Made by a program: the position numbers and the translations under genes | Shown here: piece after piece, positions 53,389-62,319 of the stretch | How the letters are laid out: each line of letters starts with the position of its first letter | How positions within the stretch are numbered: position 1 is the first letter of the stretch | Notes under the pieces: generated by a model | What the model saw: only the letters and a program-made list of their open reading frames with translations | What the model was told of the DNA's origin: nothing | Databases searched by the model: none | Assembly (NCBI GenBank): GCA_007748055.1 | Contig: CP036279.1 | Location: forward strand, 434,001-498,000 | Length of the DNA: 64,000 nucleotides | Origin: Kolteria novifilia | GTDB lineage: Bacteria > Planctomycetota > Planctomycetia > Kolteriales > Kolteriaceae | Reading direction: 5' to 3'

Positions 53389-54750
53389 CTACCAAGGCTC
53401 GCCAACCGCCTCGGCGGTGACGTCGTAGCCGTCGGCGTTGGTGACGCGGACCTTCAGGAACTGCCCCGGCTTGGCCTTCCCCCCGACGACGTTGACGACG
53501 GTGTCGATCTCGGGAGCGTCCCCTTCACTACGGGCGATGAGCCGGCCGGAGCGCCGATCGACATCGTCGATGATCACCGTCATCTCCCGGCCAATCTTGG
53601 TCCGAGCCTTCTCGAACGCGACCTGTTGCTGCGCGACCATGAGTCGCTGGCGACGCTCCTCCTTGACCTCTTCCGGAAGGTGCCCGTCGAGTTTGGTCGC
53701 GGGAGTCCCTTCCTCGTAGGAGTATGTGAAGACGCCAACCCGATCGAAGCCAAAGTCGCTGACGAAGTCGACAAGCTCCTGGAACTCTTCCTCGGTCTCG
53801 CCGGGGAAGCCAACGATGAACGTCGTCCGCAGGGTCAGGTTCGGCCACTTCTCGCGCAGTCGGCCGAGGATGTCGATCGTCTGCTCCCGGCTGTGGCGGC
53901 GCTGCATCCGCTTGAGCACCCGGCTGTTGATGTGCTGTAGCGGCATGTCGAGGTAGGGGATGATGCGTTTGGCCGAGGCGAGGGTCTCGATCAGCTCATC
54001 GTCGATGTGCTCGGGGTACGCGTAGAGGATGCGAATCCACTCGAGCCCCTCGACCTGATCGACTTGGCGAAGCAGTTCGGCCAAGCGAACCTCGCCGTAG
54101 AAGTCCTTGCCGTAGTAGGTCGTGTCTTGGGAGACAATGATCAGTTCGCGAACATCGTCGGAGGCGAGTTCCTTGGCTTCGGCGACGACTTGCTCGATCG
54201 GCTTGGTCACGTGCTTGCCACGCATGCCGGGAATTGCACAGAAGGTGCAGGTGCGGTCGCACCCCTCGGAGATCTTCATGTAGGCGAAGTGCCGCGGGGT
54301 GACGCGAAGCCGGGCAGTGTCGTCGAGGGCCTTGACCGCGGCGGGGCGGAAGATCGTCCGCTGCTCGACGGCGCCGTTCATGAATCGCTCGGCGACGGCG
54401 GCGATCTCCTCGCGACCGAAGACACCGACCGCGGCGTCGACTTGCGGGATCTCGGTGATGATCTGCTGGCCCTGCCGCTCGGCGAGACAGCCGGTGACAA
54501 TCACCCCCTTGACGTCGCCCTTGGCCTTCATCTCGAGCATTTCGTCGATGACCGCGCGAGACTCCTGGCGCGAGGACTCGATGAAGCCGCAGGTGTTGAC
54601 GATCACCATGTCGGCCCCGCGCGGGTCGCTGACGGGGACGTAGCCTTCGGTGGCCAGCAGCCCCAGCATGCGTTCGGAATCGACCAGGTTCTTCGCACAG
54701 CCGAGGCTGACGAAGGAAAAGGTCGGCGGATCGGTCTTCTTTTCTTCCAC
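53389..54750 (-). CDS. rimO: Ribosomal protein S12 methylthiotransferase RimO
   Basis: 453 residues from a GTG at 54750; another GTG at 54807 extends the N-terminus by 19 residues that do not look like the family. Cluster ligands in the N-terminal domain: FVSLGCAKNLVDSERMLG, VNTCGFIESS, TGCLAER. Radical SAM CDRTCTFC, and ALQHINSRVLKRM. The C-terminal TRAM domain is present. RimO methylthiolates Asp88/89 of S12. It is upstream of pgsA, 107 bp away, same strand. Confidence 0.93.
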   Translation of the reverse strand: MEEKKTDPPTFSFVSLGCAKNLVDSERMLGLLATEGYVPVSDPRGADMVIVNTCGFIESSRQESRAVIDEMLEMKAKGDVKGVIVTGCLAERQGQQIITEIPQVDAAVGVFGREEIAAVAERFMNGAVEQRTIFRPAAVKALDDTARLRVTPRHFAYMKISEGCDRTCTFCAIPGMRGKHVTKPIEQVVAEAKELASDDVRELIIVSQDTTYYGKDFYGEVRLAELLRQVDQVEGLEWIRILYAYPEHIDDELIETLASAKRIIPYLDMPLQHINSRVLKRMQRRHSREQTIDILGRLREKWPNLTLRTTFIVGFPGETEEEFQELVDFVSDFGFDRVGVFTYSYEEGTPATKLDGHLPEEVKEERRQRLMVAQQQVAFEKARTKIGREMTVIIDDVDRRSGRLIARSEGDAPEIDTVVNVVGGKAKPGQFLKVRVTNADGYDVTAEAVGEPW

Positions 54751-54842
54751 GGACGTACTCTCGAAACGAGGTCCACTTCCCAAACAGTTAGTGTAGGAAA
54801 TCGGCACCGCTCTCGGCCCGAATCGAGCCTATTCCGTCGCCC

Positions 54843-55148
54843 TCAAATGGTAATCTCTTCGTCCCGAAACCGCTGCATCATCCGGGCGCGCCGTTGATAG
54901 TAGTACGCTTGACCGACGAGGATAAACCGAAGAATCGCCCCGGCGACGAAGCCCCACGCCAAAATCGCCGCCCCTTTCTCGAAGACGTAGGGGAGCGCCA
55001 AGAGCCTCCCCACGGCGAGCTGACTCGTGAAAAGCAAGCTCATCTGGTCACTTTGCTTCATCAGACGGAGCTTCCAAATTTGCGGCAGCGGCGCCAACTC
55101 CACGATCAGTACGTAGATCACCGCTCCAGCATCGAACAGAAAATCCAT
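54843..55148 (-). CDS. SemiSWEET-like PQ-loop membrane protein
   Basis: 101 residues. ATG at 55148 after GAAAGGTGG. Three helices; the first is followed by APLPQIWKLRLMKQSDQMSLLF, a typical PQ-loop. Semi-SWEETs are 3-TM halves that dimerise to transport sugars; other PQ-loop proteins act on lysosomal amino acids. No substrate can be proposed. It stands between rimO (same strand, 93 bp) and a divergent duplicated membrane protein gene. Confidence 0.65.
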   Translation of the reverse strand: MDFLFDAGAVIYVLIVELAPLPQIWKLRLMKQSDQMSLLFTSQLAVGRLLALPYVFEKGAAILAWGFVAGAILRFILVGQAYYYQRRARMMQRFRDEEITI

Positions 55149-55275
55149 GGGCCACCTTTCGCACGCTCCCACCCCGTTCGGTTAGTATTCTCGGAGTTAC
55201 GGACCGCGATGGCGAGTTTCCGTTGCTTCGGCCCGATTCGACGAAGAAGCTGGGGATGCGGGACGGGGGAATGCC

Positions 55276-56253
55276 GTGGTCAATCCAACCGACGAAATGA
55301 CGCGACGCACCGACGAACCGGGACTGATCGAGGCGGTCCTCGGCGATGGTCGTCCGCTACTGGTCTTCTCCGCGATCAGCTTGCTGCTCTCGGCGGGCTT
55401 CGCCTTCTTCCACTCGGCGATGGGGCATATCTTGCCTCACGATTTGGCGTACCTCCAGATGTCGAGCGACACGCTCTGCCTCTACGCGGAGGGTCGAATT
55501 GTCCACTTCATGATCCACGACCGGATCTCGTTCGCCGGCGCCCTGGCCTCGATCGGAATGCTCTACCTTTGGCTAGCGGCGTTTCCCCTACGCGGGGGAC
55601 GCGCCTGGGCCTGGTGGACGCTCGCGAGTAGCGGCCTCATCGGCTTCGCCAGTTTTCTCGCCTACCTCGGGTACGGCTACCTGGATGTCTGGCATATGGC
55701 GGCGACCCTCGTGCTCTTGCCCTGCTTCGTCACCGGGATGATTCGCTCCTACCCGCACTTGGTCGGCTCCAAGCGGCTCGGCGCCCTATTCATTCCCGGC
55801 GTCCCACTCGCATGGAAGACTTGGTTCGGCCTGGGGAGACTCTTTCTCCTGGGAACGGCGGTGGGAATCATCGGAGCGGGGCTGACGATCATGACCTGTG
55901 GAATGACGATCGTCTTCGTGCCCCAAGATCTCGAGTACATGGGGCTCACGCCGGCCGACATCGCGGGGATCAATCCCCGGCTCATCTCGCTCATCGCCCA
56001 CGACCGCGCCGGCTTCGGGGGTGGACTGGCGTCCGGCGGGATCGCGATGCTGCTGGCGATCTGGTGCGCTCGGCCCTGCCCCAGTCTCTGGCAAACACTT
56101 CTCGTCGTCGGGATCGTCGGCTTCGGCTGCGCGATCGTCGTCCACTACCCCATCGGCTACACGAGCTTCGTTCACCTCGCCCCCGCCTACCTCGGCGCGG
56201 CGATGTGCGCCGTTGGCCTCGCGTTGACCTATCGGGGAATGCACGCGGCGTGA
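55276..56253 (+). CDS. Polytopic membrane protein with internal duplication
   Basis: 325 residues, GTG start after GACGGGGGA. About 8 helices. Two halves align by eye: HDLAYLQM...IVHFMIHDRISFAGALASIGML (residues 53-98) and QDLEYMGL...LISLIAHDRAGFGGGLASGGIAML (residues 216-258). Each half continues with a hydrophobic segment containing an aromatic-Gly pattern (LAYLGYGYLDVWHMAA; VVHYPIGYTSFVHLAP). The HDR motif in each half is followed by a glycine-rich helix. Family not recognised. Confidence 0.7.
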   Translation: MVNPTDEMTRRTDEPGLIEAVLGDGRPLLVFSAISLLLSAGFAFFHSAMGHILPHDLAYLQMSSDTLCLYAEGRIVHFMIHDRISFAGALASIGMLYLWLAAFPLRGGRAWAWWTLASSGLIGFASFLAYLGYGYLDVWHMAATLVLLPCFVTGMIRSYPHLVGSKRLGALFIPGVPLAWKTWFGLGRLFLLGTAVGIIGAGLTIMTCGMTIVFVPQDLEYMGLTPADIAGINPRLISLIAHDRAGFGGGLASGGIAMLLAIWCARPCPSLWQTLLVVGIVGFGCAIVVHYPIGYTSFVHLAPAYLGAAMCAVGLALTYRGMHAA

Positions 56254-56332
56254 TGTGAGGAGAGGGGAGTCTCCCCGCGAAGGACGCGGAGAGCACGGGG
56301 TGAAGAGGTTGCGACGGCTCGCCCCCCTTCGC

Positions 56333-56752
56333 TCACTGGGCGTCGGCGTCGAGGAGTGACTGGAGTCGCTTCTCGATCTCGGCCGCTCGCTGTCTCGTCG
56401 CCGGCTGATCGTCACCTTGGCGTAGCCGTTGAAGTTCCTGAAAGAGTCGCTCTCTCTCTTCGAAGTCGACCTTGCTCGGAGGCATGTTCGGGGGCCGTCG
56501 ACCAAGGATGGCTCCCGAGGCATGAAAGGAGGGGGCCGGGGCGTCGACGATCGCTTCGTCCGACTTGCTGACCATGCGCCGCAGGGAGTGCAGAACGTTC
56601 TGAACGGCTTCCCCTCCGAGGAGGCGCCGAAAGTCCTCGGGGGCGGCGTTCATCATGCCAAGGAGCGCCGCCGGGGAGGGCGCACAAAGCTCGGAGAGCT
56701 TTTGCTTCTCCTCCGACCGAAGCGGCAAGTCCTCAATGTACTGGCTGGGCAT
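56333..56752 (-). CDS. Small helical hypothetical protein next to C1 peptidase
   Basis: 139 residues, predicted soluble and helical: KQKLSELCAPSPAALLGMMNAAPEDFRRLLGGEAVQNVLHSLRRMV in the first half; a Pro-rich middle; a coiled coil FEERERLFQELQRLRQGDDQ at the end. It follows the C1 peptidase gene by 33 bp on the same strand, hence probably a functional partner. No family recognised; role as inhibitor or adaptor is speculation. Confidence 0.65.
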   Translation of the reverse strand: MPSQYIEDLPLRSEEKQKLSELCAPSPAALLGMMNAAPEDFRRLLGGEAVQNVLHSLRRMVSKSDEAIVDAPAPSFHASGAILGRRPPNMPPSKVDFEERERLFQELQRLRQGDDQPATRQRAAEIEKRLQSLLDADAQ

Positions 56753-56785
56753 CGCCTAAGACCTCGTCTGCCCGGTGATGGCTCT

Positions 56786-57796
56786 CTATGAGATAGCGTA
56801 CGCTTCCGCTCCCATTTTCGCAATATACGCGTAGGGAATGGTCCCGTAGCCAACACCGTGGGGCGAGTTGATCCCCCAGTTGCTTCCCCAGCTATTGCGG
56901 AGGAGGAATCGCCCCCCTCCGAGCCCGGCTCCCGGTAGATCCTTGTACCCAACAAAACACATCGCGTGTCCCCCGACGCGAATCTCTCCAGGCACCGGCA
57001 TCGTGATATCGCCACTGTAGGCGACCCACTGGCTTCCCAGCCAAGAGTTGAACACCGGGACCGAAAAGGCGACACAACGGCCCTGAGCGAGTTCGTTCTT
57101 GATGTCATCGACGCTCGTCGATGAGAGTTGCTGATACCCGTAGGGCCGGAAGTTGAGCGCTTCGATCTGAGCACCACCGGGCGGCGGACCTTGCCCTTCG
57201 TTTCCTGGAATCGGTGACGGATGGTAAGGCCAAGTCGTGTCCAAACAACAACCATCCCGATGCAGCAGTGGAACGGCCACCTGCAACCAAGTTCCTTCCT
57301 CGTGAGGGATGCCGTCGTTGCGTTTGCAATTCCAGTAGAGGAACTGCTCGGACAAGTCCTGGTAGGCGCCTTGCGTCTCCAAGAAGTGCTCGTAGGCAGC
57401 AAGGGCGGCATGCGCCACGCACGTCCCTCGAGACGCTTGATCTCGAATGGGCGGCATCTCGGGAATGAGGTTGACCTCCGGCACGGACGAAGTCGGCGCC
57501 GCCGCGAGAGCGGGTGCCGACCGCGGTTGCGGGATGAAATCGATCGCGACACCGAGAGAATACGTCGCGTGCGAAATCGCGGTCGCCATGGCCTGCGGGA
57601 TGGAGGAAGAACTACCCGCGACGTTGTTGAGCGTCGTCGCCAGGGCACTCACGGATACGCCGAGATACGACGCCATCTCCGGACGCGCCGCCCGGGCCGC
57701 CCCCAAGAGCTGTTCCAAACTATGTTCACCGCTGAAACCCAGGGCCTGCAACTTGGCCTGATACGAACTTAGATCCGAAACCTGCGCGATGTCCAC
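56786..57796 (-). CDS. C1 (papain-like) cysteine peptidase without signal peptide
   Basis: 336 residues from a GTG with AAAGGGG upstream. Catalytic residues: Gln120 and Cys126 in RDQASRGTCVAHAA, His277 in VGGHAMCFVGY, Asn301 in LRNSWGSNWG. N-terminal 110 residues form a helical domain (LSSYQAKLQALGFSGEHSLEQLLGAARAARPEMASYLGVSVSALATTL) that recalls helix-hairpin DUF4332 modules, followed by a proline-alanine linker. There is no secretion signal, so it appears intracellular. Companion gene 33 bp downstream. Peptidase activity is inferred from intact catalytic residues. Confidence 0.88.
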   Translation of the reverse strand: MDIAQVSDLSSYQAKLQALGFSGEHSLEQLLGAARAARPEMASYLGVSVSALATTLNNVAGSSSSIPQAMATAISHATYSLGVAIDFIPQPRSAPALAAAPTSSVPEVNLIPEMPPIRDQASRGTCVAHAALAAYEHFLETQGAYQDLSEQFLYWNCKRNDGIPHEEGTWLQVAVPLLHRDGCCLDTTWPYHPSPIPGNEGQGPPPGGAQIEALNFRPYGYQQLSSTSVDDIKNELAQGRCVAFSVPVFNSWLGSQWVAYSGDITMPVPGEIRVGGHAMCFVGYKDLPGAGLGGGRFLLRNSWGSNWGINSPHGVGYGTIPYAYIAKMGAEAYAIS

Positions 57797-57962
57797 GAAT
57801 GACCCCTTTCGCCTCGTTCGTCACACGAACAACGGGGATCGCCGTTCGATGCCCCCCTTCAGTACCCGTAAGCCGGGTTGCGTTGGGGACCAACAAATGT
57901 TGCGCGGAACGCTCGGCTTGCTTGCCCAGCGATGCGTTCGCATCCGATCGACTTGCCATCCT

Positions 57963-58847
57963 TCACTCCACCTCATCGATGTTTCGCGGCCAGTCGTCCT
58001 TGAGTAGTCGGGAGAGGGAGCGGTCGGCGAGTATCTTGCCACCGCACTGACAACGGGCGCAATAGTTGGTCTCGTTGTCGGCGTAGCGGATACGCTGAAT
58101 GGGGGCTCCGCAGTCGGGGCAGGGAAGCCCGAAACGGCCATGCACCGCCATCTCCTTCCGGAAGGCGGTCACTTTTTTGGGAAAGCCGTCGCCCATCTCG
58201 GAACGCAGTCGCTCGATCCAATCGGTGAGCGTCGAGCGGGCCGCCTCAAGCAGTCGCGACCATTCCTCGCGGGTGAGCCTGCTCGTCCATTTGATCGGCG
58301 AGAGACGGGCGCGATGCAGGATCTCGTCGGAGTAGGCGTTGCCGATGCCACTCAAGAGATACGGGTCAGTCATCGCTCGCTTGAGGGTGTGGTTGCGACG
58401 CGTCATCACCTCGATGAATCGGTCGAGATCGGCGGAGAAGACGTCCAGGCCGCCAGGGTCGTGGATCGCGAGGTGCTCCTCGGTCGCCACGACGTGGATC
58501 GAGGCCCGCTTCTTCGTTCCCGCTTCCGTGAGGACCAGCGAACCGCCCTCGAAGTCGAAGGCCGCGAGGTCGCGCTTCGGCGTCAGCTTGGCGCCCGGCG
58601 ACTTCCAATGGAGCCTTGCCGCGATCATCAGATGCAGGACAAGCCAGAGGTCATTCCCAAAGCCGAAGGCGATCCGCTTGCCAAGTCGGCGCAGCTCTTC
58701 GATCGTCTTGCCCTCGAGTGATTCGATGGGAGGATCGTAGGTACGAACGAGAAAGGGGCTACGTAGGCGGATCTGCTGGAGGGCCTGCCCCAACACGCGC
58801 CGCTCGAGGGCTTCGAGATAGATCGCGATGTCGGGAAGTTCGGGCAT
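57963..58847 (-). CDS. Fpg/Nei-family DNA glycosylase
   Basis: 294 residues. N-terminal MPELPD with catalytic Pro2 and Glu3. [28 protein letters not shown] and [19 protein letters not shown] match the family. The C-terminal zinc finger CPDCG...[11 protein letters not shown] is present. Excises oxidised bases. Substrate specificity between MutM and Nei is not decided; RLSP with L in place of the usual H suggests a diverged member. Single gene between the peptidase and the Gfo/Idh cluster; the following 324 bp hold only repeats. Confidence 0.9.
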   Translation of the reverse strand: MPELPDIAIYLEALERRVLGQALQQIRLRSPFLVRTYDPPIESLEGKTIEELRRLGKRIAFGFGNDLWLVLHLMIAARLHWKSPGAKLTPKRDLAAFDFEGGSLVLTEAGTKKRASIHVVATEEHLAIHDPGGLDVFSADLDRFIEVMTRRNHTLKRAMTDPYLLSGIGNAYSDEILHRARLSPIKWTSRLTREEWSRLLEAARSTLTDWIERLRSEMGDGFPKKVTAFRKEMAVHGRFGLPCPDCGAPIQRIRYADNETNYCARCQCGGKILADRSLSRLLKDDWPRNIDEVE

Positions 58848-58935
58848 CAGGGCACCGAGGGGACAACGAACCCAGTTGCATCAGTGACCATGAGACGGCA
58901 TTGGCTGACAAGCGGCCCGTAGGTTCAGCGAAGAT

Positions 58936-58953
58936 GGTGGGTCAAGACCCACC
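58936..58953. repeat. GGTGGGTCAAGACCCACC palindrome
   Basis: Perfect hairpin, same family as 31108-31127 and 42280-42297. Here it lies just before another interspersed repeat (58964-59032). Confidence 0.8.
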
Positions 58954-58963
58954 CCACGCGGCT

Positions 58964-59032
58964 GCCCAATCACGGGCGTTGCCCGCATGCCCAAGGCAGG
59001 CGTGGGCATGGCACCCAAGAGTCTCTTGGGCG
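58964..59032. repeat. Interspersed hairpin repeat
   Basis: CCCGCATGCCCAAGGCAGGC then GTGGGCATGGCACCCAAGAG. Nearly the same as 15291-15352. With the preceding palindrome it occupies most of the gap 58848-59171. Confidence 0.8.
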
Positions 59033-59108
59033 ACGAATGCAGAACCTGACATCTAGGAGACAGGTCGTCTATCACGCGAAAGTGACACGCAGCGCCAGTC
59101 GCTACCCA

Positions 59109-59141
59109 CGAAAACGGGCGACCGTTCGTGGCCGCCCGTTG
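59109..59141 (-). terminator. Rho-independent-like terminator of the Gfo/Idh operon
   Basis: On the minus strand, 31 bp after the stop codon of the oxidoreductase gene: stem AACGGGCG/CGCCCGTT with a 12-base loop followed by TTTTCG. It is convergent with nothing on the plus strand. Confidence 0.6.
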
Positions 59142-59171
59142 GGATATCGTCGCTTGTCGCCTTGGCGGTCG

Positions 59172-60647
59172 CTAGCTCGCCTTGGCGATCGTCCCGCCGC
59201 CCTTCTTGTTCTCCGGAACCGCGTCGTTCTTCGGATCGTACCAGGAATCCTCGAAGGCGATCTTCTCCTGGTTCCGCATCGCGACGTTGGTCGAGAGGGC
59301 CATGACGGCGTCGGCCAACGCGACCCGGCCATCGCAGCGGACCTTGTAATCCGGATTGCGAATCGCGTGGGCGAAGGCCTCGATCTCTTCGTGGTAGCCG
59401 CGGTTGTTCATCATCTTCTTCGAACCTGCCGGCAGAAACTGACTCGCCTTGTCAAGAGCGAGACGGGCCAACGCGGCCCCTTCGCCGATGCTCGGGTCCT
59501 TCGAGCCGATGAGCTTCTGGTCATCGCCGTTCTTGTAGTCGACGTGCATCTCCTGCGAACGCCACTTGTCGCCGCGCTCGCGTTCCTTGAAGAGCATGAC
59601 GTTCTTCTCGTTCATGACGAGAAGCGTTCCCTTGGTGCCGGTAACGATCTCGCCATAACCTTCGCGGCTATTGGTGTTGATCGTGGCGTAGTTCATGCCG
59701 ATGCCGCCGGGCATCTCGTACATGCAGTAGACGTGGTCCTCGCACTCGCGATTGTCGTCGTAGAAGTGCTTGCCACCGACCGCCTGCACGGAGATCGGGC
59801 GAACCTTCTTGAGGAAGAGGCTGCACGCGTCGAGCTGATGGCTGCCGAGTTCGGCCATGAGCCCACCGCCGGTGCGGTCGTAGAGACGCCAGCGAATCAG
59901 TTCGGGCAAGCTCTTGTAGCCGTACTTCTTGAAGTCGACCGAAGCGTCGTCCTCGGGAATGTCGGGCGACCAGGAGTCGTGCATCCCGTCGCCATCGAGG
60001 GCTGGCCAGGTGTTGTTGCGATGCCACAACGCGCGGACGTTGTGGATGTCGCCGAGCACGCCCGAGTGGACGACCGCCATCGCGTTGTCGTAGAGGGCAC
60101 TGTAGTGACGTTGGTGGCCGACCGAGAGGACCTTGTTCTTCTCGTCGGCGGTGCGGACCATGCGTTTGCCGTCGGCGATGTTGTGCGCCATCAGCTTCTC
60201 GCAAAGGACGTGCTTGCCGGCGTTCATCGCGTCGATGGCGAGTTGGGCGTGCGTCCAAAGGGGCGTCGCGACGACGATCGCCTCGATCTCCTTGTCGGCG
60301 AGCATGTCTTGCCACTTGTCGTAGAACTTGACCTTGCTCCCCTGCTCCTTGCCGTAGAGTTGCTCGAACTTCTTGCGGCCTCGAGCGATCTGGGTGGGAC
60401 GAATGTCGTGGTAGGCGACATACTCGAGGTAGGCGGGCGAGCTCTGCTTGATCATCGCCTCGCAGCCTTCGTTGCCCGTCCCGACGATGCCGGCCTTGAC
60501 CGGCTTATCAACCTTCTCGTAGCCGAAGTAGTAGGGACCGACCTCGGAGGCCGCGAGCGACTTCTGCAGGAAGTCACCACGGATCGAACCAAGAACTTCG
60601 AGGAAGTTCGCCTTGCCGACTTCGATCTCTTCCTTCTCTAGATGCAT
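59172..60647 (-). CDS. Gfo/Idh/MocA oxidoreductase with degenerate Tat-like N-terminus
   Basis: 491 residues. Rossmann segment KAGIVGTGNEGCEAMI and the motif CEKLMAHN in place of the usual EKP. Strong paralogue of the next gene (same GHQRHYS, RNN, GGLMAELGSHQLDACSLFL). The N-terminus SIRGDFLQKSLAASEVGPYYFGY aligns with the Tat signal of that paralogue (TRRDFVKAAAVVPAAGAFYFGY) but has lost the second arginine of the pair. Probably a sugar or inositol oxidoreductase, now cytoplasmic or exported by another route. Preceded by AGAAGGAA. Downstream terminator-like hairpin. Confidence 0.85.
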   Translation of the reverse strand: MHLEKEEIEVGKANFLEVLGSIRGDFLQKSLAASEVGPYYFGYEKVDKPVKAGIVGTGNEGCEAMIKQSSPAYLEYVAYHDIRPTQIARGRKKFEQLYGKEQGSKVKFYDKWQDMLADKEIEAIVVATPLWTHAQLAIDAMNAGKHVLCEKLMAHNIADGKRMVRTADEKNKVLSVGHQRHYSALYDNAMAVVHSGVLGDIHNVRALWHRNNTWPALDGDGMHDSWSPDIPEDDASVDFKKYGYKSLPELIRWRLYDRTGGGLMAELGSHQLDACSLFLKKVRPISVQAVGGKHFYDDNRECEDHVYCMYEMPGGIGMNYATINTNSREGYGEIVTGTKGTLLVMNEKNVMLFKERERGDKWRSQEMHVDYKNGDDQKLIGSKDPSIGEGAALARLALDKASQFLPAGSKKMMNNRGYHEEIEAFAHAIRNPDYKVRCDGRVALADAVMALSTNVAMRNQEKIAFEDSWYDPKNDAVPENKKGGGTIAKAS

Positions 60648-60732
60648 TGCTGGTTCCTTCTGTTGGTAGCCGTTGAGTTCACTGGGAGCGCCGCCAGCGT
60701 CGGAGCGCGATGACGCGGGTCGTTGACTCGTC

Positions 60733-62202
60733 CTAGACGCCGCTCGCCAAGCTCATGTCGTTGGGCTTGGGATCGGGGGTCTCCGGGGAGGAAGGATCGA
60801 ACCAGGCATCCTGGAACTCGAGACGTTTGCCCGACCGGATCGCTTGATTGGCGGACAACGCGATGACCGCGTCGTGTAGCGCGACCAGGCCGTCGCAACG
60901 GACCTGATTGGCCGGATCGGGATGACGGATGCAAAAGGCGAAGTGCTCGAGCTCCTCCTTGTAGCCGCGGCTAACCTTCGCGGTCGACTTCTGAGCCGCC
61001 TCGACCGGCAACCCGAGGCTTGCGGCGGAGTACATCGTCGCTTCGCCAGGCTTGGCGGCGTCGACGGTCATCTCCGTCTTCTTCGCTTCGCGCTTCTTCT
61101 TGAGCGGATCGTTCTCGTCGAAGACGGCCAGCTCCCGCTCTTGCATGACCGTCATGCTGCCGCGAGTTCCGAGGACCTCCTCGCCGTAGCCCGCCATCGC
61201 GTTAGTGTTGATGGAGGTGAAGGCGACGGTTTGGCCGTTGGGGAACTCGAAGAGACAGTGGATGTGGTCGTCGCAGTCGCGATCGTCCTCGTAGAACCAC
61301 TTGCCCCCCATGCCGTTGACGGCGAGCGGGCGAACGTGCTCATGATGACCATCGGCGCCAGCCAGCGCGGCGAGGAAGAGGCTGCAAGCGTCGACTTGGT
61401 GACTGCCGAGTTCGGCCATCAAGCCGCCACCGGTCCGGTCGTAGAGACGCCAGCGAACGAGCTCGCTGATGTCCTTGTAGCCGTACTTGGACGCGTCGAC
61501 GCTCTGATCGGCTTCGGGAATCTCCGGCCGCCAGCTATCGCGGATCGTTCCATCGGGATTGATCTGGGCGTTGTTGCGATGCCAGAAGGCCCGGATGTGG
61601 CGAATGTCGCCGAGCTTTCCGGAACGAATGGTTTCCATCGCGTCGTCGTAGAGCGTGCTGTAGTGACGCTGGTGCCCGACCGAGAGGATCTTGTTGTATT
61701 TCTCGGAGGCTCGCACCATCGCCTTGGCGTCGGTGATGTTGTGCGCCATGAGCTTCTCGCACATGACGTGCTTGCCGGCCTTCATCGCCTCGATGGCGAA
61801 CTGGGCGTGCGTCCAAAGAGGCGTCGCGATGACGATCGCCTCGATGTTCGGGTCGGCGAGCATCGACTCCCACGATTCGTGGAACGTGACCGCTTCTCCC
61901 TGTTGCGGGCCGTAGAGTTCGTTGAATTTGCGACGGGCCCGGGCGATCTGGGTCGGGCGAATGTCGTGGAACGCGACATACTCGAGGAACTCGGGCGGGC
62001 TCTGCTTGATCATCGCCTCGCAGCCCTCGTTGCCGGTTCCGACGATGCCGGCCTTGACTGGGCTCCCTTGGAGGGCGTGGTAACCGAAGTAGAACGCCCC
62101 CGCGGCGGGAACGACAGCGGCAGCCTTGACGAAATCACGCCTCGTCACGGACAACGACTTGCCCCCGCTTCCTTTGGTTCCCTGGTCTTTCGACAGCTCC
62201 AT
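60733..62202 (-). CDS. Tat-exported Gfo/Idh/MocA oxidoreductase
   Basis: 489 residues. Tat signal TRRDFVKAAAVVPAAGAFYFGY at about 20-41. NAD(P)-binding KAGIVGTGNEGCEAMI, catalytic motif CEKLMAHN. Same overall sequence as the neighbour downstream (86 bp apart). Periplasmic Gfo/Idh members are abundant in Planctomycetes and may use tightly bound NAD. Likely sugar substrate. In an operon after the DoxX gene. Confidence 0.88.
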   Translation of the reverse strand: MELSKDQGTKGSGGKSLSVTRRDFVKAAAVVPAAGAFYFGYHALQGSPVKAGIVGTGNEGCEAMIKQSPPEFLEYVAFHDIRPTQIARARRKFNELYGPQQGEAVTFHESWESMLADPNIEAIVIATPLWTHAQFAIEAMKAGKHVMCEKLMAHNITDAKAMVRASEKYNKILSVGHQRHYSTLYDDAMETIRSGKLGDIRHIRAFWHRNNAQINPDGTIRDSWRPEIPEADQSVDASKYGYKDISELVRWRLYDRTGGGLMAELGSHQVDACSLFLAALAGADGHHEHVRPLAVNGMGGKWFYEDDRDCDDHIHCLFEFPNGQTVAFTSINTNAMAGYGEEVLGTRGSMTVMQERELAVFDENDPLKKKREAKKTEMTVDAAKPGEATMYSAASLGLPVEAAQKSTAKVSRGYKEELEHFAFCIRHPDPANQVRCDGLVALHDAVIALSANQAIRSGKRLEFQDAWFDPSSPETPDPKPNDMSLASGV

Positions 62203-62282
62203 CGCTTCACGTCTCCGCTTCGTTTTGGTGATCGTTCTGCTTGATTGAATCGGGGAGTGATCCCATCAACCGTTCAAACCGT

Positions 62283-62305
62283 GGAGGGCTCTCGGTCGGC
62301 CCTCC
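62283..62305 (-). terminator. Intergenic stem-loop
   Basis: GGAGGGC/GCCCTCC with a nine-base loop, between the DoxX gene and the Gfo/Idh gene, on the transcribed minus strand. It has no T tract, so it is either a weak terminator or a processing/attenuation hairpin. Confidence 0.35.
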
Positions 62306-62319
62306 CTCCTCAGCGCTGT

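Noticed and set aside
59037-62244. Long plus-strand frames opposite the two Gfo/Idh genes
   Set aside because: They mirror each other because the minus-strand paralogues are similar; no plausible protein features.
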